Numbered from the stretch's first letter, positions 23,710 through 32,565 are shown. The stretch: DNA of 64,000 nt from Photobacterium rosenbergii (GCF_003026455.1 NZ_PYMB01000003.1:310001-374000), one strand, 5' to 3'. A program made the numbers and translations. The notes: generated from the letters alone by a model not told the origin.

Positions 23710-25470
23710 ATGGATACCGAGATGAATGCTATTACCAACCCAATAACCAAAGAGCGCTCGGTGGCAGCACGTCAGCCTAGCCTTATGCAGCGCCTTACGG
23801 TATTTAAGAACTCACTGAGCCGAGACAACATCACATTAGGTGCGATTCTGTTTTTGCTGCTGATCGTCATGGGGATCTTTGTACTTGGCCCTATGTTTGC
23901 CATGCTGCAAAAAAGTGTCATGAACAACCAGAGTGAATTTGTTGGCCTGCAAAACTTTGCCAACTACTTCTCTTCGCCGGCATTGTGGCAGTCTTTGAAA
24001 AACACTATCAACATCGGCCTGATCGTCACCTTTTTTGTTGGCTTTCTGGCCTTTGGTTATGCCTATGCCCTCACCCGAAGCTGTATGCCTTTCAAAGGCT
24101 TGTTCAATGTACTCGGTGCCGCGCCAATCCTAGCTCCGTCGCTACTCCCTGCTATTAGCCTTATCTACCTGTTCGGTAACCAAGGTATCGCCAAGGATAT
24201 GCTAATGGGCAACTCCGTGTACGGCCCTATTGGTATTGCGATCGGTTTGATCTTCTGGACTTTTCCGCACGCAGTGATGATCCTGACCACATCGCTAAAG
24301 ACCTCCGACGCAAGGCTTTACGAAGCAGCTAAGGCGCTGAATACCTCACCGTTCAAGACTTTCTTCATTGTCACGTTACCAGCGGCAAAGTACGGCTTAA
24401 TCAGCGCGCTGATTGTTGTCTTTACCTTGGTTGTTTGTGATTTTGGTGTGCCTAAGGTTATCGGCGGCAGCTACAACGTATTAGCGACTGATATCTTTAA
24501 GCAGGTTGTCGGTCAGCAAAACTTCTCAATGGGTGCGGTAACCAGTGTTATCCTCCTGGTTCCGGCTATCCTCGCATTTGCTGTTGATCGCTGGGTGAAG
24601 AAAAAGCAGCAGGGACTGTTCGATTCACGCTCTGTGGCTTATACGCCTGAACCAAACAAGTTGCGTGACGGCCTTTGCTTTTTGTTTTGTAGCGTGATTT
24701 CACTGTGTATCCTGACCGTTATCGGTATGGCTATCTACGGCTCGCTGGTTACCTTCTGGCCTTGGAACCTGACGCTTAGCCTGAACAATTATAACTTTGC
24801 CCAATTCAGCACGTATGGCTGGGCACCGTATTTCAACTCTATCAAGCTTGCCAGTTTTGTGGCGGTATTCGGTACGGTAGTCATCTTCATTGGTGCGTAC
24901 TGTGTTGAAAAAGGCCGTGCCTTTGCACCTATCCGTAACCTGCTGCAAATGATTGCCATCATTCCAATGGCTGTACCGGGTATGGTGTTGGGCCTTGGGT
25001 ATATTTTCTTCTTCAACAACCAAGCTAACCCAATGTCGGTGCTTTACGGAACCATGGCTATCCTGGTGATCAACACAGTGATCCACTACTACACCGTCGG
25101 CCACATGACGGCACTGACAGCGCTTAAACAATTACCAGCAGAAGTTGAAGCCATTTCAGCCTCAATCAAAATGCCGCAGTACAAGGTTTTCTTCAAAGTT
25201 ACCCTGCCTGTTTGCTTACCGGCAGTACTTGAAATTGCGGTATATATGTTCGTCAATGCAATGACTACAACTTCGGCGATTGTATTCCTGTACGCAACCA
25301 ACACCATGCCGGCATCGGTGTCGGTACTGAACATGGATGACGCAGGCCAAACTGGCCCGGCAGCAGCAATGGCTGTGATGATCTTGCTGACGGCGGCGCT
25401 GGTTAAACTCAGCCATGTCGGCACAATTCAAATTATCGAGCGTTACACCCAGGCCTGGCGCAAACGCTAA
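23710..25470 (+). CDS. phnU: 2-aminoethylphosphonate ABC transporter, fused two-domain permease
   Basis: A 586-residue inner-membrane protein with two binding-protein-dependent permease domains in one chain (about 12 helices), related to iron(III) FbpB-type permeases. Each half carries an EAA loop: EAAKALNTSPFKTFFIVTLPAA in the first, and VEAISASIKMPQYKVFFKVTLPV in the second. In other AEP transporters PhnU and PhnV are separate proteins; here both are provided by one gene. I chose ATG 23710, just after phnT. Upstream codons in this frame overlap phnT and are not protein-like. A terminator follows. Confidence 0.92.
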   Translation: MDTEMNAITNPITKERSVAARQPSLMQRLTVFKNSLSRDNITLGAILFLLLIVMGIFVLGPMFAMLQKSVMNNQSEFVGLQNFANYFSSPALWQSLKNTINIGLIVTFFVGFLAFGYAYALTRSCMPFKGLFNVLGAAPILAPSLLPAISLIYLFGNQGIAKDMLMGNSVYGPIGIAIGLIFWTFPHAVMILTTSLKTSDARLYEAAKALNTSPFKTFFIVTLPAAKYGLISALIVVFTLVVCDFGVPKVIGGSYNVLATDIFKQVVGQQNFSMGAVTSVILLVPAILAFAVDRWVKKKQQGLFDSRSVAYTPEPNKLRDGLCFLFCSVISLCILTVIGMAIYGSLVTFWPWNLTLSLNNYNFAQFSTYGWAPYFNSIKLASFVAVFGTVVIFIGAYCVEKGRAFAPIRNLLQMIAIIPMAVPGMVLGLGYIFFFNNQANPMSVLYGTMAILVINTVIHYYTVGHMTALTALKQLPAEVEAISASIKMPQYKVFFKVTLPVCLPAVLEIAVYMFVNAMTTTSAIVFLYATNTMPASVSVLNMDDAGQTGPAAAMAVMILLTAALVKLSHVGTIQIIERYTQAWRKR

Positions 25471-25514
25471 GTGTTACCAGCTACAAAGCATTCACAAGTG
25501 TGATGTGTTTCACT

Positions 25515-25561
25515 AAACGGTAATAGAATTATTATAACGTCTATTACCGTTTATTCTTTTT
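25515..25561 (+). terminator. Terminator of phnT-permease operon
   Basis: AAACGGTAATAG (25515-25526) and CTATTACCGTTT (25541-25552) form a 12-bp stem followed by ATTCTTTTT. Confidence 0.82.
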
Positions 25562-25637
25562 ATACAATAAGTTATAGATTTATCCATACGTAGCTACGAT
25601 GAAGCTGCGGATGACCACTGATAACAGGATATAATGT

Positions 25638-25676
25638 TAATCCGATTAGCTCCCTCAAAAGCTAGGGGTTAATCGA
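25638..25676. repeat. Imperfect inverted repeat before phnR
   Basis: CGATTAGCTCCCT and AGGGGTTAATCG form an imperfect stem about 25 bp upstream of phnR. It could be a leader hairpin or an operator. It does not resemble the 16-bp PhnR-like palindromes. Confidence 0.4.
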
Positions 25677-25700
25677 ATTTGCATTTACATAGGGTCAATT

Positions 25701-26405
25701 GTGCAATATTTAAAAATCATGGAAGCCATCAACGAGCAGATTGATGCTGGCCTTCTTGCTGCAGGCAACAAATTACCTGCCGAACGCAAACTCGCGGAAT
25801 CATTCAATACCACAAGGGTCACCCTGCGTGAATCTTTGGCTCTGCTGGAAGCAGAGGGAAAGCTATATAGGGAAGATCGCCGTGGTTGGTTCGTCTCACC
25901 GATACCACTTAGCTATGACCCGACCTATACCACCAACTTCCCACAAATGGCCAAAGAGCAAGGTCGCTTAGCCCGCACTGAGCTCATTGATGCCAAGCTT
26001 ATGCCAGCTAGCCGGCGAGCAGCATCACTACTTAAAGTGCCGCCGTTGTCAGAGGTATACCGAGTCGACCGGTTGCGTTTTCTTGATGAACGCCCAGTGG
26101 TGGTGGTCACCAACTTCATTTTGCCAAAGTACTTTCCAGACCTGCTAGAGAAGTCTTTCACCTCTTCACTGACTACCCTTTATCGTGAAGAGTATGGCGT
26201 GATCTATTCGAAAACCCGTTACCGGGTCAGTACTACATCATTGCTCGGAGATACTGCGCAGCATTTGAGGGCCACAGCAGGAAGCCCTGCGATGTTGGTC
26301 GAGCGTCTCAACTACGATCAACATGACAATGTCATTGACTGTGACTTGGAGTACTGGCGCCACGACGCGATTTGTATTGAGTCGATGGCCCAGCTGTCAA
26401 AATAA
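25701..26405 (+). CDS. phnR: GntR/HutC-family regulator of AEP genes
   Basis: A 234-residue repressor-type protein. The N-terminal winged helix is GntR (MEAINEQIDAGLLAAGNKLPAERKLAESFNTTRVTLRESLALLEAEG). The C-terminal UTRA ligand-binding domain follows (VYRVDRLRFLDERPVVVVTNFILP...). Position directly after the transporter operon and the HutC-type palindromes at four nearby promoters point to PhnR. The inducer is probably AEP or phosphonoacetaldehyde (inference). The first codon is GTG by this reading; ATG at residue 7 is an alternative. Confidence 0.9.
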   Translation: MQYLKIMEAINEQIDAGLLAAGNKLPAERKLAESFNTTRVTLRESLALLEAEGKLYREDRRGWFVSPIPLSYDPTYTTNFPQMAKEQGRLARTELIDAKLMPASRRAASLLKVPPLSEVYRVDRLRFLDERPVVVVTNFILPKYFPDLLEKSFTSSLTTLYREEYGVIYSKTRYRVSTTSLLGDTAQHLRATAGSPAMLVERLNYDQHDNVIDCDLEYWRHDAICIESMAQLSK

Positions 26406-26430
26406 TTTCTTAGGTTAAGAGTCAGAACAA

Positions 26431-26488
26431 AAAAGCCTGAATAACCGATGATATTGCAGTTCTTGCTTATCCGGATATTCAGGCTTTT
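26431..26488. terminator. Shared bidirectional terminator phnR/dedA
   Basis: AAAAGCCTGAATA (26431-26443) and TATTCAGGCTTTT (26476-26488) form a 13-bp stem between converging genes. Confidence 0.8.
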
Positions 26489-26521
26489 GAGTTTTAGTAC
26501 GATTTCTTACAGCGACAAAAA

Positions 26522-27196
26522 CTACACTTTCGAGGTCTGTTTAGGAACCACTTTCGCTTTGGCATAACGGTACACCAACCCAACAATGGCCGAAATCATC
26601 AGCGTAAAGCTCAGCATCACTAAACCTTTGGTGAGGATCTGCTGGTATTCACTTAGCATCGGGCTGAGCATGATCCACTTACCTACCAACAGCAAGATCA
26701 AACACCAGATCAGGGAGCTCATTGCACTGATCACTACCATTCGCCACGCGCTCAACTTGGCAATACCCATCAGCATTGGCGTAAGCACCCTGACAAAGGG
26801 AACAAAGCGCGAAATGAACAGAGAAAGGAAGCCATATTTATTGAGTAACCGCCTTGCTTTTGGCAGTGCGTCATCAGGTAACATACGCTCTAGCCAGTCC
26901 ACAAACCGGGTCCGGTGTAACACCCTTCCCTGCAAGTAGCCCATAAACCCACCAAAGGTGGCAGCGAAACACAGAGCCGCAACAGTCGTCGGGAAATCTA
27001 AGATGCCAAGCCCAATCATCCCCCCGGCAAACAAGACCAGGCCGTCACCGGGCAGCGGCAAAAACACAAAACTCGATTCCAATAGCAAGATTATCGTCAG
27101 CAACAACAAGAACCATTGCAATGAACTGACTTGCTGTAGGGTTTCAAAATCGTGATGCCATATAGCCAATAACATCTCTTGCATATAATACTCCAA
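26522..27196 (-). CDS. DedA-family membrane protein
   Basis: A 224-residue inner-membrane protein with the DedA/SNARE-associated (VTT) fold. FVFLPLPGDGLVLFAGGMIG is the N-terminal re-entrant motif, and RFVPFVRVLTPMLMGIAKLSAWRM carries the F/Y-x-R-x-x-P-x-x-R membrane-embedded signature. DedA proteins are proposed lipid flippases or scramblases affecting envelope homeostasis and proton-motive force. It converges on phnR and is likely independent of phosphonate metabolism. Confidence 0.9.
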   Translation of the reverse strand: MEYYMQEMLLAIWHHDFETLQQVSSLQWFLLLLTIILLLESSFVFLPLPGDGLVLFAGGMIGLGILDFPTTVAALCFAATFGGFMGYLQGRVLHRTRFVDWLERMLPDDALPKARRLLNKYGFLSLFISRFVPFVRVLTPMLMGIAKLSAWRMVVISAMSSLIWCLILLLVGKWIMLSPMLSEYQQILTKGLVMLSFTLMISAIVGLVYRYAKAKVVPKQTSKV

Positions 27197-27265
27197 CTTG
27201 TAACTACCGGCTTTCCCGGCCTAAGAGCTGCCTATGAACTAACAAGCCTAATCAAGCTTGCTGGT

Positions 27266-27508
27266 TTAATGGCGAGCGTTTCCAAAGATCAAATCCACTA
27301 GCATTCGGGAGGCTAGATTCCCATCTTGGTTGAACCGCATTTCAGCCAAGGTATTTTCGATGTAGTCATTGACTAATACCGATGTATGGCTGAAGGGTGA
27401 ACTCGGCCAACTATGCAAAATCAGTAGAAATGTGATCGCAATCAGGGCAATCACCCTCCAGTTCAACAATGCACTTTTTACCTGCGGGGAAGTCCAAGCA
27501 CGTTTCAT
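27266..27508 (-). CDS. Small single-pass membrane protein, unknown
   Basis: An 80-residue protein starting MKRAWTSPQVKSALLNWR; AGG lies 7 nt upstream. One hydrophobic helix (VIALIAITFLLILHSW) is followed by a polar tail with VNDYIENTLAEMRFNQDG. The frame is open upstream to 27571, but no better ribosome site is present. It lies 118 bp downstream of another unknown exported protein on the same strand, so the two may be one operon. No family recognised. Confidence 0.55.
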   Translation of the reverse strand: MKRAWTSPQVKSALLNWRVIALIAITFLLILHSWPSSPFSHTSVLVNDYIENTLAEMRFNQDGNLASRMLVDLIFGNARH

Positions 27509-27626
27509 TGTCATACCTATATTTTTTGGGCCTCTGCTATCAAGCAGCCCGTAACAAACAGCAGCGATCAAACCAGATCGGCTACTGATAAACTCAGATA
27601 ACTAAAACAAGATATAGACTAACGGC

Positions 27627-28091
27627 TTAGCCGAAACGATGGCTATAAAGCAGGTTCCCCTCTTTCCAACCGGAAAGACGGTTATGGTTGTGGGGAATGT
27701 GCCCAACCCAGTGGGTTTGCAAGAGGGGCAAAGCCGTTGGCTTTAACGCTTGGGACAAATAGGAAGGTGGATGAAATTCATGAACTTGGGAAAAAACGGG
27801 TTTGACGCCCATCCCGGCGTAATGGTCAACACTTTTTAACCGTCTTAACGCATTGAAAATATAAGTCTCATGGCCTTCATCAAAGGCAGAGCGGTCGTCA
27901 TCCTGGGTGATAATTGCCGAGTCACTGGTTTGCACTGGCCACTGCCATTTAGCCAGATGGCTTGCAAAATCAGTCGTGACAACCGGGCTTAATACCTTGT
28001 CATTAAACGACTCAATAGGCTGCGCTATCGCAGTGTTTGCACACCACAATAAAATAAGCAGACAAATTGTGTAGAGACGCCTAATCAACAT
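27627..28091 (-). CDS. Exported protein of unknown function
   Basis: A 154-residue protein starting MLIRRLYTICLLILLWCANT, a clear signal peptide ending near AIA-QPI. The mature part is rich in aromatic residues and His (SQVHEFHPPSYLSQALKP, HWVGHIPHNHNRLSGW), with no domain that I recognise. It is probably periplasmic or surface located, and paired with the small membrane protein downstream. It sits between dedA and the FAD oxidoreductase. Confidence 0.6.
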   Translation of the reverse strand: MLIRRLYTICLLILLWCANTAIAQPIESFNDKVLSPVVTTDFASHLAKWQWPVQTSDSAIITQDDDRSAFDEGHETYIFNALRRLKSVDHYAGMGVKPVFSQVHEFHPPSYLSQALKPTALPLLQTHWVGHIPHNHNRLSGWKEGNLLYSHRFG

Positions 28092-28270
28092 ACAACTTAC
28101 CCAAAATAGAGACACAGAACATTATAATCTGTGCCAGCAAACTGGGAAGCGTTAAATAGCAGGTTGTGTTACAAGTTATGTCTTTTTAAACAAGTAACTT
28201 GGCAAAAATCAAATAAAGAGCCCTTAGGATCTTTATGTATTTCCATCAGGTAAGAATAAGCTAAGCAGCA

Positions 28271-29683
28271 CTACCCTTTGTCTGCTTTCCCGGCGGCATC
28301 AGCAAATTTAGACAGTTGCTTATCCAACCAGGTAGGTTTTAGGCCAGCATCTTCCGCCGCTTCCTTACGGCGAATAGCATTGCGCACCATCATTGCACCG
28401 GTCCAGCGAATAGGCTCTGGCGGGAAATAGCCTTTCGGGCCGGACACAAGACCGCATTCAGTCCATTCATTTTGCTGTTCTAACACCATTGACGATAAGA
28501 TTTTACCGCCAATCCAGGTTTGCGCGACACCGTTACCGGAATACCCCAAGCCGTAAACAATGTCTTTATTCTTCTTGAGATGGCCGAAGAACGGCATCCC
28601 GGTCACCGAGCGATCCGAAGCCCCGGTCCATGTGGCAGCGAAAGACTGCCCTGACAGCGAAGGGAAAAACCTGTCGAATGCACGCCGAAGCAATGGCTGG
28701 TAACGACTAGGTTGATCAAATACCTTGCTGATACGGTTGGCAAATGAGAAATGGTTGCCGCCTTTACCTAGCATCAACCTACCATCTGGTGTTGAACGGT
28801 AGTAATGAACAAAAGTTCGCGAATCAACAACTGTCTTGCCGTCCTTGAGACCCATCGCCTCTAGCTTTTCTGGCACTGGCTTGGTGATCGCCATATCAGA
28901 AGAGACTAATACCACGCTGCGCTTGAACTCAGGGAATTGCTCGACCATCCACGCATTAAGTGCCAACACCACTTTCTTGGCAAAGATATCTGCTTGCGGG
29001 GTGGTAATAGTAATAGGGATTTCGGTATTGATATCCTCCATAGGGGTATTCTCGAAAATTTTCACCCCTAGCCTCTCGGCGACACGCTTCAAACCACGAG
29101 CAAGCATTGCTGGCTGTACACTGGCTGCTGCAGGTGAATAATACCCTTCACTATGAACACATGAACCGGCATCAAGCTGGACCTTATCTTTTTCCCATAC
29201 TTGCCAACTATTGATATCCTGCTGGTTCAAAGCTTGAAGGACCCCTTCCATCGAGCCCTCTTGTGCGCTGTTGGTGGCGGTATATAACGTACCATGACGA
29301 CGTAACTGGGCATCGATGTTGTGCTCTTTACAGAACGCTTCGATTTCGTAAATGGCCTGCTCTGATGCAGCAACCAACTTAGCCGCTTTCTCTTCACCAT
29401 AGAGCTTTCTCATCGACAAGTATTTGGTCGACCAGGTCAGCATACAACCACCGTTACGGCCAGAAGCGCCACTACCACAAAGCCCTTTATCGATCACAAC
29501 AACATCAAGATCTGGCTGCTGCAACTTTAAATTAATGGCCGTCCACAGACCTGTGTATCCGCCGCCGACGATACAGACATCGGTTTGAATATCATTTTGA
29601 AGTACATTGGGTTGAGCTGATACTTCAACTCCCATCGCCTGAGCAAACCAATACGGTTGGAAGTTATCTTTGTCCTTGAGCAT
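28271..29683 (-). CDS. FAD-dependent amine oxidoreductase, candidate AEP/N-methyl-AEP oxidase
   Basis: A 470-residue DAO-family flavoenzyme. The ADP-binding GGGYTGLWTAINL follows DVCIVG, and VIDKGLCGSGASGRNGGCML is typical of glycine/glutamylputrescine oxidases. C-terminal GYSGNGVAQTWIGGKIL closes the FAD site. A copy of the PhnR-like palindrome lies 15 bp upstream. In other bacteria, FAD enzymes of this type in AEP clusters (PbfC, PbfD) oxidise N-methyl-AEP or AEP to phosphonoacetaldehyde, which would feed phnX here. The enzyme class is clear; the substrate is an inference from the operator and proximity. Confidence 0.85.
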   Translation of the reverse strand: MLKDKDNFQPYWFAQAMGVEVSAQPNVLQNDIQTDVCIVGGGYTGLWTAINLKLQQPDLDVVVIDKGLCGSGASGRNGGCMLTWSTKYLSMRKLYGEEKAAKLVAASEQAIYEIEAFCKEHNIDAQLRRHGTLYTATNSAQEGSMEGVLQALNQQDINSWQVWEKDKVQLDAGSCVHSEGYYSPAAASVQPAMLARGLKRVAERLGVKIFENTPMEDINTEIPITITTPQADIFAKKVVLALNAWMVEQFPEFKRSVVLVSSDMAITKPVPEKLEAMGLKDGKTVVDSRTFVHYYRSTPDGRLMLGKGGNHFSFANRISKVFDQPSRYQPLLRRAFDRFFPSLSGQSFAATWTGASDRSVTGMPFFGHLKKNKDIVYGLGYSGNGVAQTWIGGKILSSMVLEQQNEWTECGLVSGPKGYFPPEPIRWTGAMMVRNAIRRKEAAEDAGLKPTWLDKQLSKFADAAGKADKG

Positions 29684-29697
29684 TATTCACCACCTGA

Positions 29698-29713
29698 TTT
29701 GGTATAGACCAAA
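29698..29713 (-). promoter_or_regulatory. PhnR-like operator, FAD oxidoreductase promoter
   Basis: TTTGGTATAGACCAAA differs from the perfect palindrome before phnT at one position. It lies 15 bp upstream of the oxidoreductase ATG, 3.3 kb from phnR. Confidence 0.75.
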
Positions 29714-29949
29714 GTAATGACGATAAATTAGCGCCCATCTGTGAAAGCTTTATGACAAACACCGCAATCTGACAAATTTTGATTCATAGCCAAGTCTTGT
29801 ACCAATTTCAGCGCTATTCCAGCCCTCTCTTCCAGCTAATCTGGTTATCTAAATCAATAGCTTGAGTTATATTTTTTATAATGAATTTATTTTTTATGTA
29901 TTCGGTGTAAATTATCACTAGCGCATTACGAAATTTGCTTTTAGAATGC

Positions 29950-30200
29950 GCCTGCTTTGGGGAGTAGTCACCAATTGTTCGTCTGTCGTCATCTCGAAGT
30001 CTTGTACTTCCGGCAGCCGAGGGTGGATTTGTAGCATTCGTTCTACACCATCCTGACGAGACCAACGCCATTAATCATGCACATCCGTGCTGGGTTGTCT
30101 TTATTTGCTTAATCGCAAAGATGTAGCCCATGACATTAATGCGCGAAAGGTCTGGTTTCCCCTGATCCTTCCCCTTTCGCGCACTCGATCGTGAAAGGAG
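29950..30200 (+). promoter_or_regulatory. yybP-ykoY manganese riboswitch and expression platform
   Basis: TTTGGGGAGTAG (29956-29967) is the hallmark first loop of yybP-ykoY riboswitches. The leader upstream of terC/alx genes is a classic location. Long pairings fill 29970-30110. Next to the gene, TGCGCGAAAGG (30140-30150) pairs with CCTTTCGCGCA (30173-30183). The same CCTTTC (30173-30178) can instead pair with GAAAGG of the ribosome site (30193-30198). This gives an on/off choice for translation. The pairing choice is my inference; the aptamer family is recognised. Confidence 0.8.
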
Positions 30201-30206
30201 TAATCT

Positions 30207-31154
30207 ATGAGCCTTTTGAGCTATGAAGGGTTCGCTGTTCTAACCATCTTTATGTTGGCGTTGGACTTATACCAAACCCGTGGTGGCAAGGTCACCATCA
30301 AAAAAGCCGCTCTTTGGAGTGTGTTCTGGGTTGTGTTGGCTTTGGCCTTCAACGTGGTGATCTACCTGTACTGGCCTTTAATGGCACCGGATAGCAGCTA
30401 TACCAACAGCGAAGCAGCGACAGCCTTCCTTACCGGCTATTTGCTCGAAAAATCATTGAGTGTCGACAACCTGTTTGTCTTCGCTTTGATTTTCAGTCAG
30501 TTTGCCGTGCCTGAAGCGATTCGTCCTAGGGTGCTGATGCTTGGTGTTGTGGGTGCGCTGATCCTGCGCGCAATCATGATTGCGGTAGGTGCTGAACTGC
30601 TAACCCAGTTCCACTGGATCTTGTATGTGTTCGCAGCATTCCTGCTTTACACCGGCTATAAGCTATGGCGTGAAGACGAGGAAGAACAAGAAGACTTCTC
30701 CCAGTCACTCCCCGTGCGTCTGGTGAAAAAATGCTTCCGGGTGTCTGATGAATACAGAGGCCATAGGTTCTTTGTCAAAGACAGCAAAGGCTGGATCGCA
30801 ACTCCACTGTTGATTGTGATTGCGGTAATTGCTTTGACCGATGTGATGTTCGCACTGGATTCAATCCCTGCAATCTTCGCGGTCACCAAAGAGCCGTTCC
30901 TGGTGATGACAGCTAACGTGTTCGCATTACTTGGTTTACGCTCGCTGTACTTTGTACTCGAAGGTATGCTGACCCGTTTCTGCTACCTACGCCCGGCATT
31001 GGCGTTCATCTTGAGCTTCATCGGTATCAAGATGCTGCTAATGGAAACCAACTATGCGATCCCAACACCAGTTTCCCTAGGTGTGATCGTACTGACTATC
31101 AGTGCAGCTATTGTCGGCTCGCTATGGAAAACCCGCGAGCTAAAAGCGTCATAA
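30207..31154 (+). CDS. alx: TerC-family membrane protein (Alx-like manganese exporter)
   Basis: A 315-residue inner-membrane protein with about nine helices. The TerC acidic motifs are present: EKSLSVDNLFVFALIFSQF, and LTDVMFALDSIPAIFAVTKEPFL with membrane-embedded Asp residues. Alx-type members help export manganese and respond to alkaline pH in E. coli. AAAGGAG is 6 nt before the ATG. The manganese riboswitch leader fits this role. Its terminator is a 27-bp perfect hairpin shared with the converging amidohydrolase operon. Confidence 0.92.
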   Translation: MSLLSYEGFAVLTIFMLALDLYQTRGGKVTIKKAALWSVFWVVLALAFNVVIYLYWPLMAPDSSYTNSEAATAFLTGYLLEKSLSVDNLFVFALIFSQFAVPEAIRPRVLMLGVVGALILRAIMIAVGAELLTQFHWILYVFAAFLLYTGYKLWREDEEEQEDFSQSLPVRLVKKCFRVSDEYRGHRFFVKDSKGWIATPLLIVIAVIALTDVMFALDSIPAIFAVTKEPFLVMTANVFALLGLRSLYFVLEGMLTRFCYLRPALAFILSFIGIKMLLMETNYAIPTPVSLGVIVLTISAAIVGSLWKTRELKAS

Positions 31155-31166
31155 CAAATTAACGAG

Positions 31167-31221
31167 CATTAAAAACCTAAAAGCCGCTCACAGCCTGTGA
31201 GCGGCTTTTAGGTTTTTAATG
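31167..31221. terminator. 27-bp perfect bidirectional terminator
   Basis: Arms 31167-31193 and 31195-31221 are exact reverse complements around a single C. Both strands show a GC-rich AGCCGCTCACAG core with T-rich trailing arms. It separates terC from the converging amidohydrolase. Confidence 0.92.
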
Positions 31222-31233
31222 ATATTTCATTGA

Positions 31234-32517
31234 TTAGCGCAATGGCATGTCTCGAGTATCTTTGTAAATCTCACCGCCTTTGATCACCACTTTGATGTTC
31301 TCTGGGTCGGCAAGAATATCAAGATCGGCCACTGGGTTGCCCTTGACAAATAGCATGTCCGCAAATGCCCCTTGGCACAACACCCCTAGCTTAGCTTCTG
31401 GGTATGGGTCCAGTAGCCCAGACATTTTTAATAACTCTCCAGTGTCTGATGTGGCTTGCTTGATTCCCCTAAATGAGCCGAAATACTTCTTGCGTGCCGA
31501 GAACTCCATATTCTGCTTAGCATGGACTTCCGGGGTGCCAACCAAATCAGTACCAAACGCACATTTCAGACCGTATTTGTCCACCAACTCTGCCTGCTTG
31601 AGCAATCCTTTACCGACACGCTCCGTCTTTTGGTACAAGATTTCACTGCCGAGTGGAATTTTTCGGTTGGCTATCAGTTCAGCTGTCGCGTATTGAGGCA
31701 CTACCCAAACATCTTTATCAAGGCACATGCTAGCCACTTCGTCATCCATGAAGGTGGCATGCTCAAGCGATTTCACCCCTTCTTCAACCGCAATCTTCAT
31801 CGCCGGTTGGGCATGGATATGGCTGCAGACATAGGATCCGTAGTTAGTTACTGTCTCTATGATGGCGCGAAGCTCATCACGGGTGTACTGGATCGTATCC
31901 AGCGGATCAAACAAAGATGAAGCGCCGCCTCCACCGAAGACTTTGATCTGCGACGCGCCTTTGAAGATCTGATCACGAGTGCGTTTCAGGCATTCAGGCA
32001 CACCGTCAGCCAAAATCAGGTGCTGCTGGCGCATAAAACTCGAATCTTCAATCCCTTGATTAAAGTTAGAGCGCTGGACCCGGTTCTGACGGTAATCGGC
32101 ATGACCACAGGTTTGCGAGATCCCTGCGTAGCTTGGGTAGATCCTCGGCCCCGGCACAAAGCCATTATCAATACTCTGCTTTAGACCATAACAATTGCTG
32201 CCGACATCGCGTACCGCCGTAAAGCCACGCTCAAGCATCTCCTTGGCAATCACCGCAGAGCGTATCGCGACTTCTTCCGAGCTCATTAAGTCGATCTTGT
32301 CGAAGCTATCAGACAGAGCAATATGCGTATGGGCATCGATAAGTCCCGGCATAACCGTATAACCAGCAGCATCAATGATTTGATCAACCTCTTCTAGCAC
32401 AGCCTCATACTGGTAGATTTTGGTAACAACCCCATCCTCCACCAGCAAACTGCAGTCATGGCGCAACGCTTCGTTCTCACCATCAAACAAGGCGGCATTT
32501 TTCACTAATACTTTCAT
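31234..32517 (-). CDS. Metal-dependent amidohydrolase (imidazolonepropionase-like)
   Basis: A 427-residue amidohydrolase-superfamily enzyme. Metal ligands are visible as HTH (GLIDAHTHIALSD), the lysine in QIKVFGGGGASS, the two His in SHIHAQ and SLEHATF, and the Asp in FGTDLVG. The family covers Xaa-Pro dipeptidases, prolidases and related hydrolases; the substrate is unknown. The start at 32517 has GGAG 5 nt upstream. It follows a PLP decarboxylase by 48 bp, so the two probably work on one compound. Confidence 0.88.
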   Translation of the reverse strand: MKVLVKNAALFDGENEALRHDCSLLVEDGVVTKIYQYEAVLEEVDQIIDAAGYTVMPGLIDAHTHIALSDSFDKIDLMSSEEVAIRSAVIAKEMLERGFTAVRDVGSNCYGLKQSIDNGFVPGPRIYPSYAGISQTCGHADYRQNRVQRSNFNQGIEDSSFMRQQHLILADGVPECLKRTRDQIFKGASQIKVFGGGGASSLFDPLDTIQYTRDELRAIIETVTNYGSYVCSHIHAQPAMKIAVEEGVKSLEHATFMDDEVASMCLDKDVWVVPQYATAELIANRKIPLGSEILYQKTERVGKGLLKQAELVDKYGLKCAFGTDLVGTPEVHAKQNMEFSARKKYFGSFRGIKQATSDTGELLKMSGLLDPYPEAKLGVLCQGAFADMLFVKGNPVADLDILADPENIKVVIKGGEIYKDTRDMPLR

Positions 32518-32565
32518 CTCTTCTCCCATCACTGACATTTAAAACCCACAACTTACAAGCGATAT

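Noticed and set aside
29814..30071. 85-codon minus-strand ORF upstream of terC
   Set aside because: It lies across the riboswitch aptamer and has no ribosome site; the conserved signal is the RNA on the plus strand.
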